From Streptomyces cylindrosporus (GTDB lineage: Bacteria; Actinomycetota; Actinomycetes; Streptomycetales; Streptomycetaceae), in NCBI RefSeq assembly GCF_022698165.1, contig NZ_JALDAY010000013.1, forward strand, positions 124,001 to 188,000: 64,000 nt of DNA, read 5' to 3'. The position numbers and the translations under genes were made by a program. Of this stretch, positions 51,692-60,560 are shown piece after piece. The notes beneath the pieces were generated by a model that saw nothing but the letters and a program-made list of their open reading frames with translations, had not been told where the DNA came from and ran no database searches. How positions within the stretch are numbered: position 1 is the first letter of the stretch; every line of letters starts with the position of its first letter.

Positions 51692-53419
51692 TCAGGTTGT
51701 GCTGCGCAGGGCGTTCCAGGTGTCGTGTGCCACGATGCCGTTGGCGGTGAGCCCGTGGTCGGTCTGGAAGGACTCGACGGCGGTTTCGGTGCCGGGTCCG
51801 AACTTGCCGTTCACGCCGGTGCTTCCCACGCTGTATCCGCGCTCGGTGAGCATGCACTGAACCTGCTGAACGCGCTTGCCGCTGTCACCGAGGCGGGTGC
51901 GCCCGTTGCCGGAGTAGTAGGTGCACTCGGTGAGCCAGGGGGCGGTTCCGGTCCCGGCGGACGGGCTGTCGGCGGACGGTGCGGGGGAGTTGGTGGTGTC
52001 CGGTGTGCTGCTGGGAGTGGAGGCGTCGTCGTGCTGGTCGGCGGCGGGGCCGGAAGGGCCGGGCGGTGGGGCGGAGCCGGTCGTACTCGCGCGGTCTTCG
52101 ACGGCGACGCCGTCGACGTTCGGGCGGGGCTGCCCGTTCGTACCCGGGGACACCTGGGCGCTGGAGCCGCCACCGGGCGCGGTGCCGACGACCGTGGTGG
52201 CACCGTCGTGCGCAGAGCCGTCGGCGGGCGGGCCCTGCCGGGTGAGGAATAAGGTCACCGCAACCGCCGCGCAGGCCGAGATGCCCGCGACGGCGACCAG
52301 CCACGTCTTCCTCCGACCCGGGGCAGAGGCTTTCACCGGCCCGTCTTCCGCCTCGGCCATGCTCTCGGAGCCGGGCGGAGCAGGCTCGGGCACCTCCGCG
52401 GACGGGCGTGCCGACAGGCCATCGGCAGTCCCTGAAGGGGCCATGTCCGCGACGGGCACGCGGCACAGCGCCTCGTAGGCCTGCTGCCGGGCCGCCACCT
52501 TGCCGGCCAGCGGCTGCGGCCAGGTGGACGCAACGGTCCATACGGCGGCCGCGTCGATGAGCTGCTGCGGGGTGGGCCGCCGTTCGGGCTCCTTGGCCAG
52601 GCAGGCGGTCAGCAGGGAGCCGAGCCGCGCGTCCGCCGCCGAGACCTGAGCGATCACCTCGGGATCGGGATCCTCGTAGGCCACCCGGTGCATCACGTCG
52701 ACGCCGGTCCCCTCGCCGAACGGCGCCCGCCCTGCCACCGCGTAGACCAGCGTGCCGGCCAGCGAGAACACGTCCGACGCGGTGTCCGAGCGGCCCTCCT
52801 TCAGATGCTCGGGCGCCATGTAGGCGGGAGTTCCCACCCGGTTTCCGGTACCGGTGATCGCGCTCGCGTCCGCGGCCTTCGCGATTCCGAAGTCGATCAC
52901 GTGCGCGCCCCGGACGGACAGCAGGACGTTGGAGGGCTTCAGATCCCGGTGCACGATTCCCTCGGCGCACAGGGCCGCCAGCGCCTGCCCGAGCTCGGCC
53001 ACCAGCCGCCAGACCGCGGCCGGCTCCAGGGCACCGACCTCCCGCACGGCCTGCGCCAGATCGAAGCCCGGAAGGTACTCCGTGGCCATCCACAGCAGTT
53101 CGTCATCGAAGCCGGTGCCGGCAAGGCGCGGCGCGTGCGGCGTACGAAGACGGGCGTGGACCGACGCCTCGCGTTCGAACCGGCGCCGGAACGGGGGATC
53201 CTCCGCATACTCCGGCCTGATCACCTTCACCGCGACCAGACCGGGGCCGCCGTCCGTGGGACGTGCCAGAAACACCCGTCCCATGCCACCACTGCCGAGC
53301 AGCGCGATCGGCACATAGGGACCCACGTGCCTCGGGTCGTCCTTTCGCAGCGGTGAGGAACCGGTCTGCCGCAGCGCGGCAGCCGCATCGTCCGCCGGCA
53401 CCGGCTGCTGTCCCGACAA
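51692..53419 (-). CDS. Membrane Ser/Thr protein kinase with peptidoglycan-binding domain
   Basis: A 575-residue bacterial eukaryote-type kinase; TTG start with GGGAG six bases upstream. The kinase domain spans about 35-295: the Gly loop LLGSGGMGRVF, Lys65, HRDLKPSN at 157-164, DFG at 176-178 and APE. One transmembrane helix at about 372-393 follows a Pro-rich linker. The outside part is a disordered Ser/Pro/Thr stretch, then a PG_binding_1-like domain at about 505-575 (LGDSGKRVQQVQCMLTERGY). It should sense cell-wall fragments and phosphorylate cytoplasmic targets. The PG_binding fold replaces the PASTA repeats more usual in such kinases. Confidence 0.9.
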   Translation of the reverse strand: MSGQQPVPADDAAAALRQTGSSPLRKDDPRHVGPYVPIALLGSGGMGRVFLARPTDGGPGLVAVKVIRPEYAEDPPFRRRFEREASVHARLRTPHAPRLAGTGFDDELLWMATEYLPGFDLAQAVREVGALEPAAVWRLVAELGQALAALCAEGIVHRDLKPSNVLLSVRGAHVIDFGIAKAADASAITGTGNRVGTPAYMAPEHLKEGRSDTASDVFSLAGTLVYAVAGRAPFGEGTGVDVMHRVAYEDPDPEVIAQVSAADARLGSLLTACLAKEPERRPTPQQLIDAAAVWTVASTWPQPLAGKVAARQQAYEALCRVPVADMAPSGTADGLSARPSAEVPEPAPPGSESMAEAEDGPVKASAPGRRKTWLVAVAGISACAAVAVTLFLTRQGPPADGSAHDGATTVVGTAPGGGSSAQVSPGTNGQPRPNVDGVAVEDRASTTGSAPPPGPSGPAADQHDDASTPSSTPDTTNSPAPSADSPSAGTGTAPWLTECTYYSGNGRTRLGDSGKRVQQVQCMLTERGYSVGSTGVNGKFGPGTETAVESFQTDHGLTANGIVAHDTWNALRSTT

Positions 53420-53681
53420 GGAAAACTCCCGAAGTCACGTTCGTCGTACGCCAGTTCACCAGAAGGGGACACGAGGCTAACCCCAGCCCGTGCCTGTGTT
53501 CAGGCAATCGGTCAGTTCTGTCTCGCGGGTCACGGGAAAGGAGAGGGCGCGGGCCCGGCGTCTGCATGCGACCGTCCTTTCGAGCCCCAGCCCCAGCCCG
53601 TGCCCGCGCCCCCGCCCCGCCGTCCCGCGTACAGCCGCCCCTTCGGGGCATTCGCACTCTCGGAGGCGACGGGAGGCTGGG

Positions 53682-54518
53682 ATGAACACCGAAGTGCTGG
53701 CGCGAGAGGGAAGGTTCGAGGCGCGGAAGGCCGCCCGGGGACCGGTGGTGAAAGCGGCCGCACGGGCGGGCTTCGCCGCACGTGGGGTGATCTACCTGCT
53801 GGTGGGCGCGCTAGCCCTGCAGATCGCCTTCGGTAAGGAAGGCCGGGAGGCCGACCGGCGGGGCGCTCTGGCCGAGATCGCGCAGAAGCCGTTCGGCGCT
53901 GTCTTGCTCTGGGCTCTGGGGGCCGCACTGGTCGGTATGGCGGTGTGGCGGCTGTCCGAGGCGGCCTTCGGCGCGGCCGGTCCCGACGGGCGCGGCGCGA
54001 AGAAGCGGCTGCTGTCGCTGGCGCGCTGCGTGTTCTACTCCTTCATCGCCTACTCCGTGCTCGCCATGGCCGCAGGCTCGGGCGACGGGGGCGGCTCCAG
54101 CGACCAGCAGTCCAGGGACGTCACCGCCCGGCTGCTCGGCGTGCCCGGAGGGCAGTGGATCGTCGGAGCAGCGGGGGCGGGTGTCGTCGTCACGGGTGTG
54201 TGGATCGGCGGCCGGGCCGTGCTGCGGACCTATCACGACAAACTGCGGCTGGGGGAGATGTCGCCGCGCGTTCGGCGCGTGGTCGACGTCACCGGTGTCG
54301 GCGGCGGCGCGGCCCGCGGACTGATATTCGCCACCGCGGGAGTCTTCGCCGTACGTGCCGCGATCGACTACGAGCCCGAGCGGGCCAAGGGACTCGATGA
54401 CACCCTGCGCTCCTTCGCCCGCATGCCCGCCGGCCCTGGCCTGCTGGCCTGCGTCGCGGCCGGGCTTGTCCTGTTCGGACTCTTCTCCTTCGCCATGGCC
54501 CGCTGGCGCAAGGTCTGA
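53682..54518 (+). CDS. DUF1206 membrane protein
   Basis: A 278-residue membrane protein with GGGAGG before the ATG. It is built from three repeats of about 80 residues, each with two hydrophobic helices and an AARxGFAARGVIYLLVGALAL-type start, GFAARGVIY, KRLLSLARCVFYSFIAYSVL and GGGAARGLIFATAGVFAV. The DUF1206 family has no known function and is common in actinobacteria. It diverges from the kinase gene. The spacer (53420-53681) includes a Pro/Ser-type low-complexity run of CCCCAG repeats. Confidence 0.85.
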   Translation: MNTEVLAREGRFEARKAARGPVVKAAARAGFAARGVIYLLVGALALQIAFGKEGREADRRGALAEIAQKPFGAVLLWALGAALVGMAVWRLSEAAFGAAGPDGRGAKKRLLSLARCVFYSFIAYSVLAMAAGSGDGGGSSDQQSRDVTARLLGVPGGQWIVGAAGAGVVVTGVWIGGRAVLRTYHDKLRLGEMSPRVRRVVDVTGVGGGAARGLIFATAGVFAVRAAIDYEPERAKGLDDTLRSFARMPAGPGLLACVAAGLVLFGLFSFAMARWRKV

Positions 54519-54764
54519 GCCCCTTCCCCTTCCTCTGCCCCTCGCGGGCTTCGACCCGGCGAGATCCGGCCGACACCAGCGAACTCATCGCCTTGGCCGA
54601 GCATGTCTGGCTCACAGGGCCGCGGACAGGAACCGTCCACCTCGGGCGGGCACCGCACGGTCATTGGCGCACGTGAAGGCAGCGCCGAGGATCACACCAG
54701 CTCGTCACCCACCCGGGACGCGTGGTGCGTGGCCAGGGGAGTCGCTGTGAGGGTGCACCGGCGG

Positions 54765-55145
54765 TCAGGTTTCGAAGCGTCGCCGGGCGGATTCGATGTG
54801 GTGGAAGTAGCGGTAGGTCCACTCGCACATGCCGTCGACGGTGGCCTGGAGTGCGTGGCCGGCGTCGGTGAGCGTGTAATCGACGCGGGGTGGGACGGTG
54901 GGGTAGACGGTCCGTTCGAGGAGGCCGTTGCGTTCCAGCATGCGCAGGTTCTGGGTGAGCATCTTGTGACTGATGCCCTCGACCCGGGAGCGCAGTTCAC
55001 TGAAGCGCAGGGTGCCCTCACCGAGTGCCTCGATGATCAGCAGAGCCCATTTGTTGGCCACGTCGGAGAAGATCTCCCGCCCCAGTGAGTCGGCGCGCCG
55101 CAGATCGGCATCCTCGGCCGGGCCGCTGAACTGCTTGGTCACCAT
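54765..55145 (-). CDS. HxlR-family transcriptional regulator
   Basis: A 126-residue winged-helix regulator. The core shows the HxlR pattern: FSDVANKWALLIIEAL, LRFSELRSRVEGISHKMLTQNLRMLERNGLLER and PPRVDYTLTDAGHAL. It is divergent from the RidA gene, which it probably regulates. In other species HxlR-family proteins respond to aldehydes, quinones or redox state; the lack of an N-terminal Cys argues against a simple thiol switch here. Confidence 0.9.
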   Translation of the reverse strand: MVTKQFSGPAEDADLRRADSLGREIFSDVANKWALLIIEALGEGTLRFSELRSRVEGISHKMLTQNLRMLERNGLLERTVYPTVPPRVDYTLTDAGHALQATVDGMCEWTYRYFHHIESARRRFET

Positions 55146-55158
55146 CTGGTTCCCCAGT

Positions 55159-55170
55159 CACTGAAAAGTG
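55159..55170. promoter_or_regulatory. Short palindrome in the HxlR/RidA spacer
   Basis: CACT-GAAA-AGTG lies directly before the HxlR start. A second pair, TGCGT and ACGCA, flanks the next 24 bases. Either could be the operator. Support is weak. Confidence 0.3.
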
Positions 55171-55297
55171 CGTTCTTCCATGTCAACGCATACTCTCCTA
55201 CGGTTCCTGAGTAACCACAAGAGACCACCAAGGCTGGTCTTCGACGAACGCGGACCGGCGGGCTCGGCGCCAGGCGCCCGAACAAGGAGCGGACAGA

Positions 55298-55705
55298 ATG
55301 AGCATCACCCTCAGGAACCCAGAGGGACTGCCCAAGATCGATGTCTACCGGCAGGTCGCGATCGCCTCCGGTTCACAGCTGGTCTTCATCGCTGGACAGG
55401 TCGCCTGGGACGCGGACGGGGTCACGGTCGGCGACGGGGACCTCGCCGCGCAGGTCGAGCAGTGCTATCTCAACATCGCCATCGCGCTGGCCGAGGCCGG
55501 CGGTTCCTTCACCGACGTGGTGAAACTGACCTTCTACGTCGTCGACTGGAGCCCCGACAAGATGCCCCCGCTCCTGGAGGGAATCTCCCGGGCGGCCGCG
55601 AAACTGGGGATCACCCCGGTGCCGCCGGCCACGCTGATCGGCGTTGCGGCGCTGGACACCCCCGAGCACCTGGTCGAGATCGAGGCCACCGCGGTCCTCG
55701 ACTGA
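55298..55705 (+). CDS. RidA/YjgF family protein
   Basis: A 135-residue protein with AAGGAG before the ATG. It matches RidA: SGSQLVFIAGQVAWDADG near the start, QVEQCYLNIAIALAEAGGS, VVKLTFYVVD and PPATLIGVAALDTPEHLVEIEATAVL at the end. RidA deaminates reactive enamine/imine intermediates; the catalytic Arg position of the family is VAALDTP here (usually V-x-x-L), so the exact activity is uncertain. It is divergent from the HxlR gene. Confidence 0.88.
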   Translation: MSITLRNPEGLPKIDVYRQVAIASGSQLVFIAGQVAWDADGVTVGDGDLAAQVEQCYLNIAIALAEAGGSFTDVVKLTFYVVDWSPDKMPPLLEGISRAAAKLGITPVPPATLIGVAALDTPEHLVEIEATAVLD

Positions 55706-55784
55706 AACCCACTGCGCCAGACGGCCCCCGGCGCTCGATGGAGCATCGAACACATACCGGCGACGGTCGTGTAGGGCGAGCACC

Positions 55785-56036
55785 ATGATGACCCCCCCCA
55801 TGACGAATTACGTGCCCCTGAAGTCCGAACTCGCTGTATTCATGGGCGCGTACGAGCGGGCAGCCAACAGCCCTGACGTCGAGCAGGTCGTGCGGTTCAT
55901 CGCCGAGGACGCCAGGTACTGAACCCTGCACGCCGTCCACGCTGCTCGACTGACCGGCGAGGAGCACCTGCGCGGCACCCTCACCGCGGGCCGGTTCGCT
56001 GGCCTCACCAGCTGGGACCAGGACCCCGCCCACTCA
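55785..56036 (+). pseudogene. NTF2/SnoaL-like protein with a nonsense codon
   Basis: The frame reads MTNYVPLKSELAVFMGAY, then RFIAEDARY, then TGA at 55920-55922, then TLHAVHAARLTGEEHLRGTL in the same frame. SnoaL-like proteins commonly have Trp after DARY, so TGG to TGA fits a point mutation. A run of eight C follows the first ATG pair. Product would be truncated at 45 residues. Confidence 0.5.
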
Positions 56037-56081
56037 CGACAGGGCCAGTCAGTCCACTTTGTGGCGACTGGCCCTGTCGTG
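56035..56081. terminator. Long perfect hairpin (16-bp stem)
   Basis: CACGACAGGGCCAGTC and GACTGGCCCTGTCGTG are perfect inverted arms around a 15-base loop. No clear U tract follows. It ends 88 bases before the PhzF start and may terminate RidA/NTF2 transcription or act on PhzF expression. Confidence 0.6.
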
Positions 56082-56169
56082 GTCGTGCGGGAGCCCGCTG
56101 GGATGGTGCTGCTTCCGTCGACGGGCGGAATGCGCAGAGCCCGCCGTGGCCGCTACTGGGAGGCCCCCG

Positions 56170-57018
56170 ATGACCATGCCGCGTACCCGTTCGTTCGTAC
56201 AGGTCGATGTGTTCTCCACAACCCCCTACAGCGGCAACCCGGTCGCGGTGGTCCTGGACGGGACCGGCCTGAGCGATGAGGAGATGCAGCGCCTGGCGCG
56301 CTGGACGAACCTGTCCGAGACCACCTTCGTCCTGCCGCCCACCGCCCCCGAGGCGGACTACCGGCTGCGGATCTTCACCCCGGGAGGCGAGCTGCCGTTC
56401 GCCGGGCATCCCACCCTCGGTTCCGCCCGCGCCTGGCTGGACGGCGGCGGAACGCCCCGCCACCCCGACCGCATCGTGCAGGAGTGCGCGGCCGGCCTGG
56501 TCACCGTGCGCCGCGGCGAAGGGGTTCTGTCGTTCGCCGCGCCGCCGCGAGTGCGGGACGGCGAGCTCGACGAGGGCCGGCTGAACCGCATCGTGGCCGC
56601 GTTCGGCATCACGCGGGAGCAGGTCGTGGCCCACCAGTGGGTCGACAACGGTCCCGGCTGGGCCGTGCTGCAACTGGCCACCGCCAAGGAGGTCCTCGCC
56701 CTCGAACCCGACCTGGCCGCCATCCCGGACGCGATGGTCGGCGCGATCGGCGCCTGCCCCGAGGGATCTGCGTACGACTTCGAGCTGCGCACCTTCGCCC
56801 CGGGCGCCGGCGTTCCCGAGGACCCGGCGTGCGGCAGCATGAACGCCGCCGTCGGGCAGTGGCTCATCGGCAGCGGCGCCGCACCCGCCAACTACCGGGT
56901 CTCCCAGGGCACGAGGCTGGGACGGGCGGCGCGCATCGAGGTCACCGCCGATCCGGACGGCACGGTCTGGGTGAGCGGCGCCGCCGTCATCTGCGTCCGC
57001 GGCACCATCACTGTCTGA
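56170..57018 (+). CDS. PhzF family isomerase/epimerase-like protein
   Basis: A 282-residue protein with GGGAGG seven bases before the ATG. The family pattern is complete: FVQVDVFSTTPYSGNPVAVV, NLSETTFVLPP with the catalytic Glu, GELPFAGHPTLGSA and, in the second half, DPACGSMNAAVGQWL. PhzF is a cofactor-free isomerase of phenazine biosynthesis; most relatives outside phenazine clusters have unknown substrates. No other phenazine gene is present, so this is an isolated homologue. Its 3' end overlaps the Lrp gene by 11 bases, tail to tail. Confidence 0.92.
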   Translation: MTMPRTRSFVQVDVFSTTPYSGNPVAVVLDGTGLSDEEMQRLARWTNLSETTFVLPPTAPEADYRLRIFTPGGELPFAGHPTLGSARAWLDGGGTPRHPDRIVQECAAGLVTVRRGEGVLSFAAPPRVRDGELDEGRLNRIVAAFGITREQVVAHQWVDNGPGWAVLQLATAKEVLALEPDLAAIPDAMVGAIGACPEGSAYDFELRTFAPGAGVPEDPACGSMNAAVGQWLIGSGAAPANYRVSQGTRLGRAARIEVTADPDGTVWVSGAAVICVRGTITV

Positions 57019-57472
57019 CCTCCCCACTGCCGTGCGGGGCCGGGGAGAGCGTCTTCATGGTGACGTAGCTGGTCACCGTGGCCACACCGGGCAGGGCGGC
57101 CAGCTGGTTGGCGTGGAAGTCCTCGTAGGCGGGCAGGTCTGCGACCTCGACCTGGAGCAGGTAGTCGAAGTTGCCGGTGATGTGGTGGCAGGCGATCACC
57201 TCGGGCAGCTGGATGATCCCGCGTTCGAAGGCGATCACATCCGCGCGGGTGTGCCGCACCAGGCGCACTCCGGCGAAGACCCGCAGGCTGCGGCCGACCG
57301 CGGCGGGGTCGATCAAGGCCCGGTAGCCGCGGATGACGCCGGCCTCCTCCAGCTGCCGCACGCGCCGCAGGCACGGTGACGGCGACAGTCCGACCCGGGC
57401 GGCCAGCTCGTTGTTGCTGATGCGGCCGTTCTGTTCCAGCACGGCCAGGATCGACCGGTCCACCTCGTCCAT
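57008..57472 (-). CDS. Lrp/AsnC-family transcriptional regulator
   Basis: A 154-residue regulator. The N-terminal HTH reads DRSILAVLEQNGRISNNELAARVGLSPSPCLRRV, and the C-terminal RAM/ACT-like domain includes ACHHITGNFDYLLQVEV with the aspartate of amino-acid-responsive members. It diverges from the PLP lyase gene at 57625. The spacer has an AT-rich palindrome that fits an Lrp box. Control of that sulfur-amino-acid enzyme by an amino acid is likely. Confidence 0.92.
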   Translation of the reverse strand: MDEVDRSILAVLEQNGRISNNELAARVGLSPSPCLRRVRQLEEAGVIRGYRALIDPAAVGRSLRVFAGVRLVRHTRADVIAFERGIIQLPEVIACHHITGNFDYLLQVEVADLPAYEDFHANQLAALPGVATVTSYVTMKTLSPAPHGSGEVRQ

Positions 57473-57529
57473 GGTGGCAGATTATTGCGCCACGGCATCG
57501 AGTACCACAATCATGCGCCCTCGGTGCGC

Positions 57530-57550
57530 GCAATTTGCTGCCAAAATTGC
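57530..57550. promoter_or_regulatory. Lrp-box-like palindrome
   Basis: GCAATTT and AAATTGC are perfect seven-base arms around a seven-base spacer. The A/T-rich arms stand out in GC-rich DNA. Centre about 68 bases before the Lrp start and 85 before the lyase. Confidence 0.6.
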
Positions 57551-57624
57551 CGCGATCTGCCCCGATTCGGGCTTGGGTCGGCCAGGCTTCATGACGTCAT
57601 ACCGGTGTCCACGGAAGGCCAGTC

Positions 57625-58809
57625 ATGCCGGGCAGCAGCACCATCACCGTTCACGCCGACCGCGAGATCCACCCCAGCCGGGCGGTGGCACCGCCCATCT
57701 ACCAGACGGCGGCGTTCTGGGCCGAGGACGGCGAGACGTTCGCACGCGGTGCCGTCGAACCGCGCGGCAAGGACTTCTACACCCGCTTCGGCAACCCCAA
57801 CCACGCCCAGGCCGCGGCCGTCGTCGCCGAACTGGAGGGCACCGAGGCGGCCATGGTCACCGCGTCCGGGATGGCCGCGCTCACCACCGCCGTGCTGGCC
57901 CTGGTGTCGGCCGGGGACCACGTCATCGGGCAGAAGTCCGCCTACGGCGGCACGGGCTCGGTGCTGCTGAACCTGCTGCCGCGCCTGGGCGTGTCGACCT
58001 CCGTGGTGGACCAGACCGACCCGGAGGCGTTCGCGAAGGCGCTCACCCCGCGGACCCGGCTGATCCTGGTGGAGACGCCGAGCAATCCGCTGCTGCAGGT
58101 CACCGACCTGCGGGCCGTCGCGGAGCTGGCCCGCGCGCACGGTGTGCCGACCCTGGCGGACAACACCTTCGCCACCCCGCTGAACTCGCGTCCGGCCGAC
58201 TACGGCATCGACCTGGTCTGGCACAGCGCGACCAAGTACCTCAACGGCCACACCGACGTCTCCGCCGGAGTGATCGCCGGCCCGGCCGAGCTGCTGAACC
58301 GGATCTGGGACGTTGGCCTGCTCACCGGCGCCACCCTCGGCCCCATCGACGCCTGGCTGCTGCTGCGCGGCATGCGCACCCTGCCCCTGCGGGTGCCCCG
58401 GCACAACGCCAACGGCCTCGCCCTCGCCCAGGCGCTGAGCGGTCATCCGGCCGTGGCCAAGGTGCACTATCCGGGCCTGGCGTCCCACCCGCAGCACAAG
58501 CTGGCGGCCAGTCAGATGAGCGGCTTCGGCGGGGTCCTCGGCATCGAGTTCACCGGCGGCTTCGAGACGGCCGACGCCTTCCTCGGCAAGCTGCGCTACT
58601 CCCTGCGCTCGGCCAGTCTCGGCGGCGTGGAGTCGCTGGCCGTGCATCCGGCGTCCATGTGGCGCGGGATGCTCAGCGAGGAGCAGATAGCCGAGTCGGT
58701 GCCGCTCGGGCTGGTCCGGCTGGCCGCGGGCACCGAGGACACGGCCGACCTGGTCGCCGACGCGCTGGCCGCCGCCGACGCCGTCCTCACCATGACGGCA
58801 AACGCCTGA
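57625..58809 (+). CDS. PLP-dependent trans-sulfuration enzyme (methionine gamma-lyase/cystathionine gamma-synthase type)
   Basis: A 394-residue Cys/Met-metabolism PLP enzyme. Features are SRAVAPPIYQTAAF, YTRFGNPNHAQ, TASGMAALTTAVLAL, LVETPSNPLLQVTDL, ADNTFATP and the PLP-lysine segment HSATKYLNGHTDVSAG. The family covers methionine gamma-lyase, cystathionine gamma-synthase/lyase and O-acylhomoserine sulfhydrylase; the sequence alone does not pick one. It is divergent from an Lrp regulator, which favours a catabolic methionine or cysteine role. GAAGG lies six bases before the ATG. Confidence 0.9.
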   Translation: MPGSSTITVHADREIHPSRAVAPPIYQTAAFWAEDGETFARGAVEPRGKDFYTRFGNPNHAQAAAVVAELEGTEAAMVTASGMAALTTAVLALVSAGDHVIGQKSAYGGTGSVLLNLLPRLGVSTSVVDQTDPEAFAKALTPRTRLILVETPSNPLLQVTDLRAVAELARAHGVPTLADNTFATPLNSRPADYGIDLVWHSATKYLNGHTDVSAGVIAGPAELLNRIWDVGLLTGATLGPIDAWLLLRGMRTLPLRVPRHNANGLALAQALSGHPAVAKVHYPGLASHPQHKLAASQMSGFGGVLGIEFTGGFETADAFLGKLRYSLRSASLGGVESLAVHPASMWRGMLSEEQIAESVPLGLVRLAAGTEDTADLVADALAAADAVLTMTANA

Positions 58810-59012
58810 ACCACCGACCTGCCCGGGGCCGGCAGCTCGACGAAGAGGCGCACCTCCATGTCCCACCCGCAAGACCCTCGCCGCGGCGGCCCCTTATGCC
58901 GCGACAACCCTGACCGCCCGTAGCCGACCGGCGCGGCTACGAGGCGGAACCGCGGCAGCCCCCACACCATGATCTTCAACTGTCCCGCAACGCCTCTGAA
59001 GGAGTGCAACCG

Positions 59013-60311
59013 ATGAAAACCCTGCTCACTGGCGGCACCGTGGTCAGCATGGATCCGGCGGTCGGCGATCTCGACCGCGGGGATGTGCTCATCGAGGACG
59101 GCGTGATCGTCGCCGTGGCCGAGCGCATCGACGCGCACGACGCCGAGGTCATCGACGCCACCGACCGGATCGTCATGCCCGGCTTCGTCGACAACCACCG
59201 CCACAGCTGGCAGACGGCGTTCCGGGGCGTCGGCGCGGACTGGACGTTCCCCGAGTGGGCGTTGGCCATGCACGGCACGGTCAAACCCCACTACCAGCCC
59301 GAAGACGTCTACGTGGGCACCCTGCTCGGCCGTCTGGAGGCCCTGCACTCCGGTGTGACCACGATGCTGGACTGGTACCACGTCGCGCAGACCCCTGAGC
59401 ACGAGGACGCCGCCGTCGCGGCGCTGCGCGACGTGCCGGGGCGGTCCATCTTCTGCCTCGGCGCCGGGTGGGCCACCGCCGACTCCGTCGACACCGCCGT
59501 CCGCCGCGTCCGCTCCGAACTCACCGACGGTGGCCTGGTCACCATGGCGTGGGGGCTGCGCGGTCCCGAGGACACGAGTATGGACACCCTCGCCCGGGAG
59601 CTGAAGCTGGCCGCCGAGCTCGGGCTGCGCACCAGTCTCCATACCCTCTCCGACGGAACCCAGCGCCCCGTCGCCGACCTGAACGAGCACGGACTGCTGC
59701 GGGACACCACCACCTACGTGCACGCCAACGGGATCAGCGACGAAGAGCTGCGCATGCTCGCCGACGCGGGCAGCTCGATCTCGATCAGCCCGGACGTCGA
59801 GCTGAAGATGGGCTTCGGCTGGCCGATGACGGGCCGGGCACTGGCCGCCGGCCTGCGCCCGACGCTGTCCGTCGACGACGTCCCCTCGGCCGGCGGCGAC
59901 ATGTTCTCGACCCTGCGTACCGCCTTCGCCGTCCAGCGCGGCCTGGACGGCGGCCTCAACTCCCGGGACCTGCTGGCCTTCACCACCATCGACGCCGCCG
60001 CCTCCTGTGGCCTCGACGCCCGGACCGGCAGCCTCACACCCGGCAAGGACGCCGACATCATCCTCCTGCGCGCCGACGACATCACCGTCCTCCCCGTCAC
60101 CGACCCGGCCGCCACCATCGTCAGCCACGGGCACCCCGGTCTCGTCGACACCGTTCTGGTCGCCGGCCGCGTCGTGAAACGGGACGGAGCCCTGGTCGGC
60201 GTAGACCTACCCACGCTCAAGGAGCGCCTGACCGCCTCCCGTGACCGCGTCGCGGCGGCCGCCGGCGTCCGGCTCGACCGCACCTGGCGGCCGCAGCCCG
60301 CATCGAAGTAG
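59013..60311 (+). CDS. Amidohydrolase (TrzA/cytosine-deaminase type)
   Basis: A 432-residue amidohydrolase_1 protein; AAGGAG eight bases before the ATG at 59013. A beta-sandwich part (LTGGTVVSMDP, DVLIEDGVIVAV) precedes the barrel motif PGFVDNHRHSWQT with the HxH metal pair. Later come HTLSDG, THT-equivalent VHANGISDEELRML, SISPDVELKMG and SVDDVPSAGGDMFS, then the C-terminal AASCGLDARTGSLTPGKDADI. The family deaminates or dechlorinates heterocycles and hydrolyses amides. Substrate unknown. Confidence 0.9.
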   Translation: MKTLLTGGTVVSMDPAVGDLDRGDVLIEDGVIVAVAERIDAHDAEVIDATDRIVMPGFVDNHRHSWQTAFRGVGADWTFPEWALAMHGTVKPHYQPEDVYVGTLLGRLEALHSGVTTMLDWYHVAQTPEHEDAAVAALRDVPGRSIFCLGAGWATADSVDTAVRRVRSELTDGGLVTMAWGLRGPEDTSMDTLARELKLAAELGLRTSLHTLSDGTQRPVADLNEHGLLRDTTTYVHANGISDEELRMLADAGSSISISPDVELKMGFGWPMTGRALAAGLRPTLSVDDVPSAGGDMFSTLRTAFAVQRGLDGGLNSRDLLAFTTIDAAASCGLDARTGSLTPGKDADIILLRADDITVLPVTDPAATIVSHGHPGLVDTVLVAGRVVKRDGALVGVDLPTLKERLTASRDRVAAAAGVRLDRTWRPQPASK

Positions 60312-60560
60312 CCGCACCGGGCAAACCCGGCCGGCCCGCTCAACCCGTAAACATGAAGGGAAATCGGCTGATGTAACTCGCTCGTGACGTTCACCGATTC
60401 GGGCCAGGTGGCGCTCGGCCGCATCGACGACGAAGGACAGGCGCGCGACCTCAGCGGTGCGCGCGCTGCACAACACCGTCAGCACGCTGAAGGAAGCGCC
60501 GCGCCGCAGTAGACAAGCCAAGCCGCACCGAGCGACCACGAAACTCTCAGCGGAGATCTC

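Noticed and set aside
53560..53640. Repeated CCCCAG/CCCGCC run between the kinase and DUF1206 genes
   Set aside because: Simple low-complexity sequence; no repeat unit regular enough to call a tandem repeat.
54550..54670. Open plus-strand frame reading SELIALAEHVWLTGPRTG
   Set aside because: It has no start codon with a ribosome site and no recognised family; possibly a remnant but not supportable.
58858..58923. 21-codon leader-like frame with a TTA codon before the TrzA-like amidohydrolase
   Set aside because: The ribosome site is poor and no attenuator structure was evident.
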